A DNA stretch of 64,000 nt from CAVVSQ01 sp963848825 (GCA_963848825.1 CAWKFA010000015.1:1426001-1490000); one strand, 5' to 3'; positions 19,424 through 28,897 are shown, counted from the first letter of the stretch. Notes: a model not told the origin generated them from the letters alone. Numbers and translations are program-made.

Positions 19424-20551
19424 CTAGCCACGCGCCAGTGCATCGGATTGCCGGACAAAGTCGTCGCCGCGCCATTCCTGGTCATTTTTGACGCGTTGGC
19501 CTTCGGTCTTGGCCACGGCCTTGCGTGCCTCCGCCTGGCGGCGGACCAGGTCAAAATGGGTCGTGAAATACTGCAGGCTGTGCCCCTTGAAGTCCGCCAG
19601 GTTGCCAAACTTGTGCTGCGTCCATGAAAGCCGCCAGTTCGTCGCACATCTGGCGGACGCAGCGATAACCCACCTTCATGACATAGGTGCAGACCTGCAC
19701 CGTATCGCACCCCAGCAGAATAAACTGGGCCGCGTCCCGTCCGGACTCGATGCCGCCGATGCCTGACAGGGATCGTCCCGGAAAATCGTTGCTGGATCAG
19801 CTTCGCGATCTCCATGCACATCCGAGCGCGACGGGCATGATCGCCTTGCAGGAATAGCCGCCGGGCGTCGTGTAGCCTTCGACCGATGGCTCGGGCCGCA
19901 GGGTATCGAGGTTGACGCCGATGACGCTGCGGATGGTATTGATGGCGCTGATGCCCTGGCAGCCGGCGCGTAGGGCCGCACGCGACGGATCCTCGATGTG
20001 CGTCACGTTCGGCGTCATTTTCGCCCACACCGGCACTTTGGCCGTCGTCATCACCCAGCCGGCAGACTTCTTCCAAAATCTCCGGGTTTTCGCCCATGGC
20101 GGAGCCCATGCGCCGTTCGGGCAGACCATGCGGGCAGGAGAAGTTGCATTCGAAAGCATCGACGCCAGCGTCCTGGCAGCGCTCGATAATCTCTACCCAG
20201 GCGTCCTTGCGATATTCCTCCATGATCGACGCGATGAGCACACCCGTTGGGATGCTTGTCTTTGAGTTGCTTGAATTCCCGAATCCAGGTCTCGAAGGGC
20301 CGATCGCTGATGAGTTCGATGTTCTCCCAGCCGATGATCTCATCCGAACCGGCGGCCCGCAAACGTCCGTAGCGGGGTTGAACGTTGACCACTTTCGACG
20401 AATCCAGGCTCACGGTTTTGCAAATGACCGCGCCCCAGCCTTCGTCGAAGGCTTTGCCGATGACGTTGGCATTAGTGCCCGGCGGCCCGGAAGCGATGAT
20501 GAATGGGTTGGGTAATTTCAAACCATCAACGGTAAGACTCAGATCGGCCAT
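19424..20551 (-). CDS. preA: Dihydropyrimidine dehydrogenase catalytic subunit (PreA-like), about five frame changes
   Basis: An FMN enzyme of the dihydroorotate-dehydrogenase superfamily that reduces uracil or thymine. Segments in order: NPFIIASGPPGTNANVIGKA, the FMN-site lysine in GAVICKTVS, NVQPRYGRLR, the active-site stretch ECNFSCPHGLPERRMG (catalytic Cys), AINTIRSVIGVNLDTL, GYTTPGGYSCKAIMPVAL, GIGGIESGRDAAQFILLG and VQVCTYVMKVGYRCV. The frame changes near 20250, 20056, 19835, 19770 and 19630. At about 376 residues it lacks the C-terminal 4Fe-4S cysteine motifs of E. coli PreA. No flavin-dependent NAD(P)H subunit (PreT) is in the window, so the electron route is open. It catalyses the first reductive step after cytosine deamination. 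Confidence 0.82.
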
Positions 20552-20793
20552 GGTAATGCTCGTTTCGTCGGGTCAAATAAGCGAGTGCGAAACGTATCAT
20601 ACCTCCGTTGCCGGCAAAAAAAAATGGCCCTTGTAACGCCAGGAAACGGGCACTTGGCCGAAGATGAGCTGGCAAGATAAACGACATGGCGCTCTTTGAC
20701 TTCCAATGCTGACACGCGACGGATAAATTTTTGGCGAGCGCGCCAGATTGACACCCTCATGACACAGCCACCAATCCGATGAAAAAAACATAC

Positions 20794-20832
20794 AGGCGCT
20801 CGGCTGCGCCTCTCCAAACACACCGAGCGCCT
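20794..20832 (-). terminator. Hairpin with T-run on the minus strand, possible terminator
   Basis: AGGCGCTCGG (20794-20803) and CCGAGCGCCT (20823-20832) are perfect 10-base inverted arms around a 19-base loop. Read on the minus strand, the stem is followed by GTATG and then seven T's. It may end a minus-strand transcript coming from the gene at 21554-21919. Confidence 0.4.
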
Positions 20833-21354
20833 TTGGTAAGTTTTCGCCATCGGCATGGCGGAAACTAACAAAATAATGTGCGAAAGTGAAGCATCCTCCT
20901 TTCTCGATCACGGCAAAAATTATCGCGATCGTGAAATTCGTGAATGCCTAATGCAAGCGTTATGCCAAACCAAGATGTGCCCGTGCTTACCTATCCGCAC
21001 AGCAATCGAAAACATGCGGATGATTGGACTTATGCCATTGTAATTAACTACCCTGATCGGCCACCGCTGAATTGTTTCGCCTAGCTTTTAAGCAGCAGTG
21101 CCATATCCCGATGCGATAAATTGCAAAAAAATCGATCCCTTTAGTGAGCTAGCTCCTCGGCGAGACCTGCCAGAGCGTTGTGCTTGACATAGCGCACCCT
21201 GCCTTACGATGGCAAGTATACTTCCGGGAAGCAACTAGAGGGGGAAGGAAACATGTTGAAAAAGAAATGACCCAGGAGACCATGGCCGAATCGGCTGGCT
21301 CTCTCTTCCCGCTCAAAACTGGCACTGTTTTACCGCTCGGTACGGCCGGATAAC

Positions 21355-21401
21355 AAATGCTATGCAAAATGCTATGCAAAATGCTATGCAAAATGCTATG
21401 C
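21355..21401. repeat. Four tandem copies of a 12-bp unit
   Basis: The unit AAAATGCTATGC is repeated four times (the first copy lacks one A) without mismatch. It lies just downstream of the secreted-protein gene on the other strand. The pure array indicates recent slippage; no function is apparent. Confidence 0.8.
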
Positions 21402-21553
21402 GTCATGAAGGGGGGTGCCCGGTGCACGCATACATACCATTTTTCGCCCGCCAGCCCATACTGCCGAGACGGAGATTTTTTCGACCAGGTGGTGCTTGGT
21501 GGCAGCGACCTTCTCTCTTGGGGCCCTTAATCCTTGCACAGCGTTAGTACCAG

Positions 21554-21919
21554 CTAGGGCATTTTGCTCGCCGGTAGTCCCCGAATGTTGTTGATGGTTT
21601 TGCGCAGTGCGAAAGGCGCGATCGCTGAAGCGGGGTAGTTTTTCGGCCTCCGTCAGAGAGCCTTCGATTTCTTTTTGCATCTCGCCACCGAGAAACGGTT
21701 TGATAGCCAGCAGGGCGCCCTGATAGAGACGATAACAGCCGGCATGGTCGCCGCTCTTGTTGAACAGCTCGGCTCCGGTGTTGATCACTTCCTTCAGCGT
21801 GTCGCGCAAAACCTGGTTGTCGTGTTTTGGCGCGGGTGGGGCCTGGTCTTGGCGCTGGCTGGCAGCATCACCAGTAAGCCGGCCAGCGCGACGGTCAGTC
21901 CGCTCCTCATCCAGTTCAT
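21554..21919 (-). CDS. Small secreted protein, planctomycete-type, two frame changes
   Basis: The start ATG (MNWMRSG) follows GGAG and opens a signal peptide (LTVALAGLLVMLPASA). A short mature domain follows: APKHDNQVLRDTLKEVINTG, LFNKSGDHAGCYRLYQGAL, a segment that recurs in exported planctomycete proteins of unknown role. The frame changes at about 21820 and about 21615. After the second change the end reads LRKTINNIRGLPASKMP and stops at 21554-21556. An in-frame ATG at 21931 is possible but has no ribosome binding site. The product would be about 121 residues. Function is unknown. Confidence 0.6.
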
Positions 21920-22088
21920 CGGTTGCTCCATGTTAAAGACCCAAAAATCCAGCCGCGATAATAGGCGAGATGGCCAGCCGAGGAAAGAACAGTTTTCCTG
22001 ATCTTGCACGAAAAGGCCGCCTGGCGGTAAACTCTCGCGACCAGGGCCTCGCGGGCCCATCAACCAACGGCTTGCCACGGAGGGTGTC

Positions 22089-22388
22089 TTGGCCGCCAGA
22101 GCGCAATCATTGAAACAGGCCGGTCCGCGCGCCCTTTTGACTTACCTCGCCCGTCGCCACGAGGTGAGTCGGCTCGACGATTGCCCGCTGCCGGAGCTTT
22201 ATCGTCATCTCAAGACCGGCAATGCCACCGTCACGCATGGTCAGTTCCACGACTTGCTGCGGCGCCTTCACGACGACGGCAAGATCTACCTCCATCCCTG
22301 GACCGGCCCTTTGTACGAACTACCCGAGCCCGCGTGCGCTCTGCTTGCGGGGCACGAAGTTGCCTATTACGCCAGTCTGCGGGAGTAG
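22089..22388 (+). CDS. Small winged-helix-like hypothetical protein, first gene of the ATPase module
   Basis: The product is 99 residues long, starting at TTG 22089, which is supported by GGAGG five bases upstream. The pattern of helices (LLTYLARRHEVSRL, ELYRHLKTGN, HGQFHDLLRRLHDDGKIYLHPW) ending in two beta-like strands suggests a winged helix, but no family is recognised. The ATPase gene begins 50 bases downstream with its own ribosome binding site, so the two are probably co-transcribed. A role in binding DNA for, or regulating, the ATPase is a guess from context. Confidence 0.6.
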   Translation: MAARAQSLKQAGPRALLTYLARRHEVSRLDDCPLPELYRHLKTGNATVTHGQFHDLLRRLHDDGKIYLHPWTGPLYELPEPACALLAGHEVAYYASLRE

Positions 22389-22437
22389 GCAGAGCTCGCG
22401 AGCGACCGGCTTATCGTTTTTCATTGAGGATAATCCC

Positions 22438-24365
22438 ATGACTGTCATGGCTAGCGAATCGCGCCTTTCCGAACAAAACCTGGCAATCTTGCGGCAGGCG
22501 GGCAATCCGTTTCGCAATTATTTCGTGCGCAACCCGGACGACGAAGTTTGTGCCCGTTTTCATGTACCGGAGTTATTCGCCGCGAACGGAGCCAGCTCCT
22601 GGGCGTGGTGGATCTCTATCGCTCCGCTCCCGGGACGCATTCCGAGATGGTGCCCATCCTCGGCAACAAGGGCGCGGGCAAGACGCATCTGCTCCATTCC
22701 ATCAAACATGGCAATGAAGGCGCCTGGCAGTTATTGGTGACTCCCGGGACCTATCAAAAAGACACTGACTTCATGGAGTACCTGCTCTTTCAAACAATCG
22801 ATACCTTGCTGGGAGGCGCCAAACAAAAGGGACGACGGCCCCTGGAGTTCGTGAGCGAGCAACTTACGCGCGGCCTGTTCCATCGCGCCCTGTGCTCCGC
22901 CGACAAGGACCAGCTCATGGACCTTTTTCCCGCGCCCGGCCTCGGCCGCTGGGCGCGCAAGCTTGGTCTGGGCAGCGGCCAGGCGCAAGAGCGCTCGCAA
23001 TGGTTGATCGATAGTCTCGCCCGACCGCAAACCACCGCCGGCTTTGGCCAACTGCGCCGCCTGTGTGCAGAGTGCAATGTCGAGGGGGAGTCGCGTTGCG
23101 CGCTCTGTTGACCAAGACTGTCGACCGCACCGAACCGGGCAACGCCGCCGGCCAGTTGCGCCGGCATATCTATCAAGGCTTTGCGCGGGTAGCCCTGCTC
23201 GGCGATGAGAGCGAGCTGGCCAACTTCCTTACCTATGGCTTCGCGGAGCTTAATCTCCAGGTGCGGCCGACGCGGCAGGACCTGGTGCTGGGCCTCTTCA
23301 AAGTGCTCATGGAGGTCTTCCAGGGCCTGAAGATTCCCGTTGTCGTCGCCTTCGACCAGCTCGAAGATTTGCTGCTGGCCCGCCGTACCGACGATGGCCA
23401 TCGCACGGCCGAGGCTTTCTTCGCCGGCATCGTGCAAGCCATGCATCAAGTCGGCGGCATGTGCTTTTTGGTCTTCGCTGAGCGCGGTTTGTGGAACCGC
23501 TTCGTGCCTTCCCTCGACGGCTATATTCAAGATCGGCTCAACAACCCGGTCCACGTGCCGGGTCATGGGACCATCAAGGCGTTGCGCCTGGAGGCGCCGC
23601 CCCTGGAGCTGGTGCGCCGGGTCGCGCAGGCACGATTGCAGACCGTGACCGCTGCCTTGCCCGATCATGAACAGTTGCCGCCCCTGTTTCCCTTCCTCGA
23701 CGAACAGGTCGATCGCATCGCACGCACTGAACCCACGCTGCGCGACATGCTGCAACAATTCCGGCACCTTTTCGATCATCTGGTCTACGGCGAAGTGCAA
23801 AAGACCGCCTACGACGAAGCAGACACAACCAACAGAACACGCGACGGCGTCCCCACGATCAAGTCCTTCACGCTGGTGGAAACACCCGCGACGGACGACG
23901 GGCCGCGAACCGCCCATACCTTGCCAGCGCCGGTAATTCTGCCGTTTTCGGGAGTACGCCCAGCTCCCAGTGCCCAGGTTGGCGAAGCCTGGGACATCGC
24001 GCTGGAGGAAGCCCGCACGGCGCCTGACGCCCGAGGGGTCGCTCACCGGCGCCACCCGCGAGTTGCAAGCGGGCCTGGCGACGTTTTTGCAAGCCTGCCA
24101 TGAACATGGCGTCAAGGTTGGCCCCTGGCGTCTGCAACACGTCGTGCCCGAATGGTCCTTTGGCGAGCACCCGACTTACGGCGTCATAACGATCGCGCAC
24201 TGGGTATGCAAGGATGGCCAACCATGGAAGGTGGGTATCGGTCTCTTCCTGGGTAGAGGCGCCGGCAAGCCCAAGGACCTGGAAATCAAGCTCGCGTCGC
24301 TGGATGTCACGCCACAAGTGATCGATCATCTGATCCTGTTGCGCCCGGAGGATGATCTGTGCTGA
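22438..24365 (+). CDS. Large P-loop ATPase of unknown function, three frame changes
   Basis: About 642 residues when joined. An N-terminal leader (ILRQAGNPFRNYFVRNPDDE) precedes a P-loop NTPase with Walker A GNKGAGKTHLLHSI at about residue 77 and a Walker B-like strand KIPVVVAFDQLEDLLL at about residue 300. The layout is that of a DnaA/ORC- or STAND-like AAA+ protein. The C-terminal 110 residues form a separate alpha/beta domain (VITIAHWVCKDGQPWKVGIG, then LEIKLASLDVTPQVIDHLIL). The frame changes near 22590, 23105 and 24025. ATG 22438 follows GAGG. The gene sits between the winged-helix protein and a small protein whose start overlaps its stop. I cannot assign a pathway; a mobile-element or defence role is possible but unproven. 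Confidence 0.7.
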
Positions 24366-24589
24366 CCGGCAAAAGCAAGACAGTCTGGCAAGAGGCCGAG
24401 CGTCGCGGCCGGCACGCGCGACTGGAGCCAGCGAACCTCGAACATTTCGCGATCCTCTACGGCTTGCCGCGCTGGCTGACGGCCTTGAGCGAAGGCCTGC
24501 CGGCCGGACAACCGTTGCCCAATCTGGCGGACCTGCTCCAGGATCGCTGCGAAAAACTGCTCGAACAAGTGTGCATGCCTGTGCCGTGA
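24359..24589 (+). CDS. Small protein overlapping the ATPase stop
   Basis: A 76-residue reading frame starting GTG at 24359 and overlapping the ATPase TGA (24363-24365) by seven bases, an arrangement typical of translational coupling. The product is helical and charged (KTVWQEAERRGRHARLEP, then NLADLLQDRCEKLLEQVC) with no recognised family. If the ATPase has yet another indel, this could instead be its C-terminus. The overlap and the clean ATPase ending favour a separate third gene of the module. Confidence 0.5.
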   Translation: MLTGKSKTVWQEAERRGRHARLEPANLEHFAILYGLPRWLTALSEGLPAGQPLPNLADLLQDRCEKLLEQVCMPVP

Positions 24590-24860
24590 TAGGTCACCGG
24601 CTGTCCGCTCAATTTATCGCGTGGAGAGCGAGAAGTGTCGGCGATCCGGCCAGGCAGTTTTTTGCATGAGCGTCAAGCCCGGCCGTCGACCCACCGGGCT
24701 TGCTGTACTTTAAATTTAAAATATCTTTCGAAAAAGTGTACCAGAGTACCGTCTGTAGGCACTAAATTAGGGGATCGCCTTACAAGGCAAGAACTATCAC
24801 CCGTGTTAGGCAACGGCGTTGGTGTCGTCGAATACTGCTGATTTCGACGGCGAGGTGCCC

Positions 24861-25819
24861 ATGATAATGCCGCGACGATTAACCCCGGGTCGTGCCCGGC
24901 CGCCAAGGCCTGGCGGCAGGCTTTTACGCTCATCGAGTTATTGGTCGTCATCGCGATCATCGCGGTGCTCGTGTCGATGCTGGTCCCGGCCGTCCAGCGG
25001 GTGTGCGCGGCAGCGGACATGGTTAGCTGCGCGAACAACCTTAAACAGCTTGGCCTCGGTCTGATTCAGTTCCATGACAACTACAAGACTTTCCCAAGCA
25101 ACGGCGGTTGGGACGGCAAACAAACGATGCCGGCAGCCGACGGCTCCACTTTCACGCCGGAAACCTTCGATTACACGACCAACGCCGCCTACAAATTCGG
25201 CATGGGCGATCCGACGATGAGCCCGCAGGACCAGACCGGCAGCTGGGCCTATTGCGTGTTGCCCTACGTGGATCAGGTGACCATGTGGCAAGAGCCGGAA
25301 TGGAAAGTCGGCATCGCGGTTTTTGTCTGTCCGGCCCGCCGGCTTTACGACGCCATGCCTTGCGTGCCGGAGGACGATTACGGCAAGTACAAAACCGGCG
25401 GGTGGCCGTGGGCACGCACGGACTACGGTGCCAGCACCGCTATCTCGCCGCAGAAGTGGGACCTTCACGCCTTTGCCAACCGGCCCAAATGCCGTACCAT
25501 GGCCCAGTTTCCGGATGGCCTTTCCAACACCATCCTGGTGGGAGAAAAGGCGTACGAAGTGAGCGTACAAAAGGATAACTGGTACTACGACGAGTCCCTT
25601 TTTGTGGGGGGCTCCAAGGGAACGTCGCGTGACGGCATCGGCCTCCAGCAGGACGGTCCCTTTATCAATTACAAGGACAACTGGGGATCGGCACATTTCT
25701 CCGGGGTGCAGTTTTTGTTTGCCGACGGCACCGTCCACACGTTGGCGTTTGACGTCGATCCCACGATCATGGAAGCGCTCATGTCTCCCGAAGGCAAGGA
25801 AGAGGTCACGTTACCATGA
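24861..25819 (+). CDS. DUF1559-family prepilin-like protein, one frame change in the leader
   Basis: A planctomycete-type pseudopilin with a class III-like signal: basic leader, then QAFTLIELLVVIAIIAVLVS, the prepilin N-methylation motif and hydrophobic spine. The body contains CANNLKQLGLGLIQFHDNYK and the C-terminal H-X9-DG signature (SAHFSGVQFLFADGTVH), diagnostic of DUF1559. ATG 24861 is preceded by GAGG. The leader and the rest are in different frames, changing near 24915. The protein would be about 319 residues, exported and anchored by its N-terminal helix. The next gene overlaps by ATGA, so the two form a translationally coupled pair. These families are greatly amplified in planctomycetes. 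Confidence 0.85.
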
Positions 25820-26655
25820 AGAAAACGCGGTATCTCGCTGTCGTCGCGTTGACCCTCGCCTCCTGTTCTTCTTCGCAACCGTCAGTTCCGGAAAATCCAT
25901 TCAATTATGAACTGAACACGACCGTCGATGCAAAATTCCTGGATTCCAAATTCGGGGCCTATGGTCCGGACCGCAACAGCGTTGTGCACGAGCCGCTGGG
26001 ATATCGTTTTCGGTCTCCCGGAACCCCCGCCGGCGCCACGGAATCGCAGACCGGCTTTTATTCTCTCTTCGCAATGGGGGGCGACTTTGAAATCTCAGTT
26101 AATTTTGACCTGCTCGCGGTGAGCCCTCCGGACGAGGCCGGCACGAGTTATGGCGTCACCTGTGGGATCGCGATCGACACGGAGATGAAATACGGCAACG
26201 TATCCCTGGCACGCGGCTACCAGCGCGGCAAAGTGAACGGCTATATCATCTCGGAAGGTAGGCCGGGCGAAGGGGGGATGAAATATGACTCCAAAGATTA
26301 TCCCTCTAAAGCGCAGAGCGGGACGATGATGATCAAGCGTGAAAAGAAAGATCTGCTCTGCCTGGTCGCCGACACGCCGGACGGCGAATTGCGCGAACTA
26401 CGCCGCATCCCCTTCACGGACGCCGGTATCAGAAAGGTGCGTGTGTTCGCTGATACAGGCGGTTCGACGGCACCCATGGATGCCCGGATTAGCAATATCA
26501 GGATTCAGGCGGAGGAGATCACCGGCGGCCTGCCCAAACGCGAACGAGGCACAAGCTGGGCGTGGTGGCATACGACGCTGCTGCTCTGCGTGCTCTTCGG
26601 CGCTCTGGGGGCAGCGATTCTGATCTATCGGCGGGTGGCGCACAGGGCTGACTGA
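25816..26655 (+). CDS. DUF1583-like lipoprotein with C-terminal membrane helix
   Basis: A 279-residue product. The N-terminus is a lipoprotein signal (LAVVALTLASC, predicted lipidated Cys at residue 17). The body looks like a jelly-roll or concanavalin-type domain (DFEISVNFDLL, TCGIAIDTEMKYGNVSLARG, RKVRVFADTGG, DARISNIRI), as in planctomycete DUF1583 proteins. A membrane helix (TTLLLCVLFGALGAAILIY) near the end is followed by a short basic tail. It overlaps the DUF1559 gene by ATGA, indicating joint expression and perhaps a joint surface structure. Function is unknown. Confidence 0.7.
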   Translation: MKKTRYLAVVALTLASCSSSQPSVPENPFNYELNTTVDAKFLDSKFGAYGPDRNSVVHEPLGYRFRSPGTPAGATESQTGFYSLFAMGGDFEISVNFDLLAVSPPDEAGTSYGVTCGIAIDTEMKYGNVSLARGYQRGKVNGYIISEGRPGEGGMKYDSKDYPSKAQSGTMMIKREKKDLLCLVADTPDGELRELRRIPFTDAGIRKVRVFADTGGSTAPMDARISNIRIQAEEITGGLPKRERGTSWAWWHTTLLLCVLFGALGAAILIYRRVAHRAD

Positions 26656-26678
26656 CGAGCGCGGCCTGGCGGTCAAGA

Positions 26679-27383
26679 CTACCGCAACAGCGATTTGAGC
26701 TCGTCCACGGTCAATTCATCGGCGAATTCACAACCCAAAAACCAGCTCCCATCGGGTTGCTCCATCAGCCGGGCGACGCGCACCAGAACTTTCTGATTGG
26801 CGAGGTTCATCTCGGCGGGCAGTTCAAAATGGAGCAAGGTCCCTTCGGAAAACTCGCAACGCAGCTGGAGACCGACGCCCCCCGCCGAAATGTTGAGGAT
26901 GCGGCCCGAGCGACGTTCTCCCGGCGCTGTGTCCGAAGTGTAGCAAACGGTTTCCACATTGCAGGGAAAACGAGTCCAGCGCCGGCAATCGGGCCCGGCC
27001 GGGTGAACCGCATCCGCCTGGAAAAACTGCAGGCAGTCAGTTTCCAGTTCACGAATGAAAGCGCAACCGATGACATAGGCCTGGCTCGACTCGCGCACTT
27101 CGTGCACGACGCGGGCCAGGAGATTACGAACGAATGTGCCATTTTTGCGCTTGAGTTCGACTTCCAGGAGCCGGCCCTGTCCCAGCGCCTGCGAGACGAT
27201 CAGCCCCATGCCATAATGCGAGAGATTGATGACCTTGCCGGTCAAGACTGTCCGTTCGCCCGCCGCGCTGACGAGCACGAAGCGTACTTGCACGCTCGCG
27301 GCATGGCGAAGGGCGGCCCGCCGTTCATCGTTGGTGCACCAGGCGGTCGCGTCGTTGGGAAGGTAGCAAGTGGAATCCAGCAT
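26679..27383 (-). CDS. Tandem PilZ-domain protein, probable c-di-GMP receptor
   Basis: A 234-residue cytoplasmic protein with two PilZ domains. Each has the arginine-rich entry and the N-x-S-x2-G strand of the c-di-GMP site. Domain 1 has RRAALRH with NLSHYGMG (residues about 21-60), and domain 2 has RRWTRFPC with NISAGGVG (residues about 134-175). Both signatures being intact argues that both sites bind nucleotide. No effector domain is attached, so it would act by protein contact, for example on motility or surface polysaccharide synthesis. It is monocistronic and divergent from the sigma-factor gene. Confidence 0.85.
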   Translation of the reverse strand: MLDSTCYLPNDATAWCTNDERRAALRHAASVQVRFVLVSAAGERTVLTGKVINLSHYGMGLIVSQALGQGRLLEVELKRKNGTFVRNLLARVVHEVRESSQAYVIGCAFIRELETDCLQFFQADAVHPAGPDCRRWTRFPCNVETVCYTSDTAPGERRSGRILNISAGGVGLQLRCEFSEGTLLHFELPAEMNLANQKVLVRVARLMEQPDGSWFLGCEFADELTVDELKSLLR

Positions 27384-27890
27384 GGAGTGCCCTTTGCGGG
27401 GAAAAAAAGGGGAGTCGAAGAAAAATCTAGGTTATGGACATAGGTTTGTCAAAAACGAAAATGACGGAATGGGCCGCCCGTGGCGCCTCTGGTGAGCCAG
27501 TTCACTTTTTGTTACAATAGGGCGTTACTCAACTTACGGACTCTGTGTTCGTGGCGAGGAAGGTGCGCAGCCCCAAAAAGGCGGGCGACATGCATTTCCT
27601 GCGGTTGAGGCTGCGAGGGCGCTGGCCGAGCCTGAGCGGACAACGAGTTGAATTTGAATAGGGGCACCAGAGCCGTTTCGGCGACCGATTCACATGCTCT
27701 TCCGGCTGGCGCGATTGTAACGAACAGGCGCGAAAGGTGCATTGACGGGGTGATAGAAGATGAACGGGGCGCGCCGGCAGCGCGGCACGTCGGGTGCTAA
27801 AGAATCGGTCCGTTGGGCCCAGGTATTTCGTGGCCAGCGTCGATAACTTTGCTAGTGAAACTGGGACATCTTTTGCCTTGGATATTCCCC
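27384..27890. other. 507-bp intergenic region upstream of the sigma-factor gene
   Basis: No supported gene. A TACAAT box at 27513-27518 could be a -10 element, but no matching -35 box is present. I looked for and did not recognise RNase P, tmRNA, 6S or SRP RNA landmarks. Confidence 0.45.
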
Positions 27891-28727
27891 ATGACTCGAC
27901 CACGCAGGCCTCGCGGTCCCTCTGTGCAATCTCCCCTGGAGACTTATCTCCGTGAGATCAACGAGACGCGTCTGTTGACCGCGGACGAGGAAAAAGAGCT
28001 GGCGCACCGTATCGAGGACGGCGACAGCGAGGCACGCGACCGCATGGTACGGGCCAACCTCCGCCTGGTGGTGAACATCGCCCGGAGCTACACCGGCAAG
28101 GGATTAGGCCTCCAGGATTTGATCGAGGAAGGGAACCTCGGTTTGCTGCGCGCCGTGGAGGGCTTTGACCCCACCATGAACACGCGCTTCAGCACCTACG
28201 CCAGCTACTGGATCAAGCAATCGATCAAACGGGCCCTGGTTAACACGGCCAAAACGATCCGCATTCCCGCCTACATGGTGGAATTATTGGCGAAATGGCG
28301 GCGAGCCACCTCAAAATTGCAAGATGAGCTGGGCCGGCCGCCGACTCATGAAGAAGTGGCCAAAAGCCTCGATTTGCCCAAGAAGAAGCTGGCTATCATT
28401 AAAAAGGCCATCCGCGTTTATAATGCCGCGCCCCAGACCGACCAGGCCGACACCGGTTGGTCCCTTGACGAAATGGTCATGGATGGCAATTCCAAGTCGC
28501 CCGATATCGAAATGGTCGAGGCCGACGATCTGACGCATGTCATGGAATTGCTTGACAAGATGGACAAGCGCGAAGCCACGGTGCTGCGCATGCGTTTTGG
28601 GCTCGATGATGAAGAACCGAAAACGCTCAAGGAAATTGGGGAGTGCCTGGGCCTCACCCGCGAGCGCGTTCGCCAAATCGAGAGCGAAGCCCTCAGCAAA
28701 CTTAGCGAAAGCATGCAAAGCGATTGA
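27891..28727 (+). CDS. RNA polymerase sigma-70 family factor (group 1/2, RpoD-like paralog)
   Basis: The 278-residue protein has complete regions 1.2, 2, 3 and 4: SPLETYLREINETRLLT (1.2), ANLRLVVNIARSYTGKGLGL and FSTYASYWIKQSIKRAL (2), RPPTHEEVAKSLDLPKKKL (3) and EATVLRMRFGLDDE with LTRERVRQIESEAL (4). The short N-terminus, lacking region 1.1, indicates a secondary housekeeping-type sigma rather than the main RpoD. I start it at ATG 27891; the open frame extends 26 codons upstream, but that part is not family-like. The gene is intact and monocistronic, ending in a GC-rich hairpin. Confidence 0.88.
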   Translation: MTRPRRPRGPSVQSPLETYLREINETRLLTADEEKELAHRIEDGDSEARDRMVRANLRLVVNIARSYTGKGLGLQDLIEEGNLGLLRAVEGFDPTMNTRFSTYASYWIKQSIKRALVNTAKTIRIPAYMVELLAKWRRATSKLQDELGRPPTHEEVAKSLDLPKKKLAIIKKAIRVYNAAPQTDQADTGWSLDEMVMDGNSKSPDIEMVEADDLTHVMELLDKMDKREATVLRMRFGLDDEEPKTLKEIGECLGLTRERVRQIESEALSKLSESMQSD

Positions 28728-28746
28728 TTGCCGGTGCCGGCAGGGG

Positions 28747-28766
28747 GCGGCGCCGCCTGGCGCCGC
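28747..28766 (+). terminator. GC-rich hairpin after the sigma-factor gene
   Basis: GCGGCGCC and GGCGCCGC form a perfect 8-base stem with the loop GCCT, 20 bases after the stop codon. No U-run follows, so it is a weak candidate terminator or transcript-stabilising hairpin. Confidence 0.3.
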
Positions 28767-28897
28767 GGCAGCACTTGCCGGCGCATGCGGCAAAGTCGGA
28801 GCAATGCTTAAATCCATTTCTTTCCTTCAATCTTCCCACGCTTTCAGGCGATAACTGACATAATTGTCGGAAATTATTATTGCCCGTGGGCCGGCCC

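Larger units (their letters stand above)
20552..21553. other. 1-kb gene-poor region
   Basis: No supported gene. The first 500 bases are less GC-rich than their surroundings. It contains the hairpin at 20794-20832 and the 12-bp tandem repeat at 21355-21401, described separately. Short open frames here lack ribosome binding sites and family-like features. Confidence 0.55.

Noticed and set aside
21355..21401. Possible CRISPR array
   Set aside because: The 12-bp units are directly adjacent without spacers, so this is a simple tandem repeat.
22790..24115. 441-codon open frame on the minus strand
   Set aside because: Antisense to the ATPase with its Walker motifs; the composition is that of a shadow frame.
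27384..27890. Possible structured RNA gene upstream of the sigma factor
   Set aside because: No landmarks of RNase P, tmRNA, 6S, SRP RNA or tRNA were found; only a lone -10-like box.
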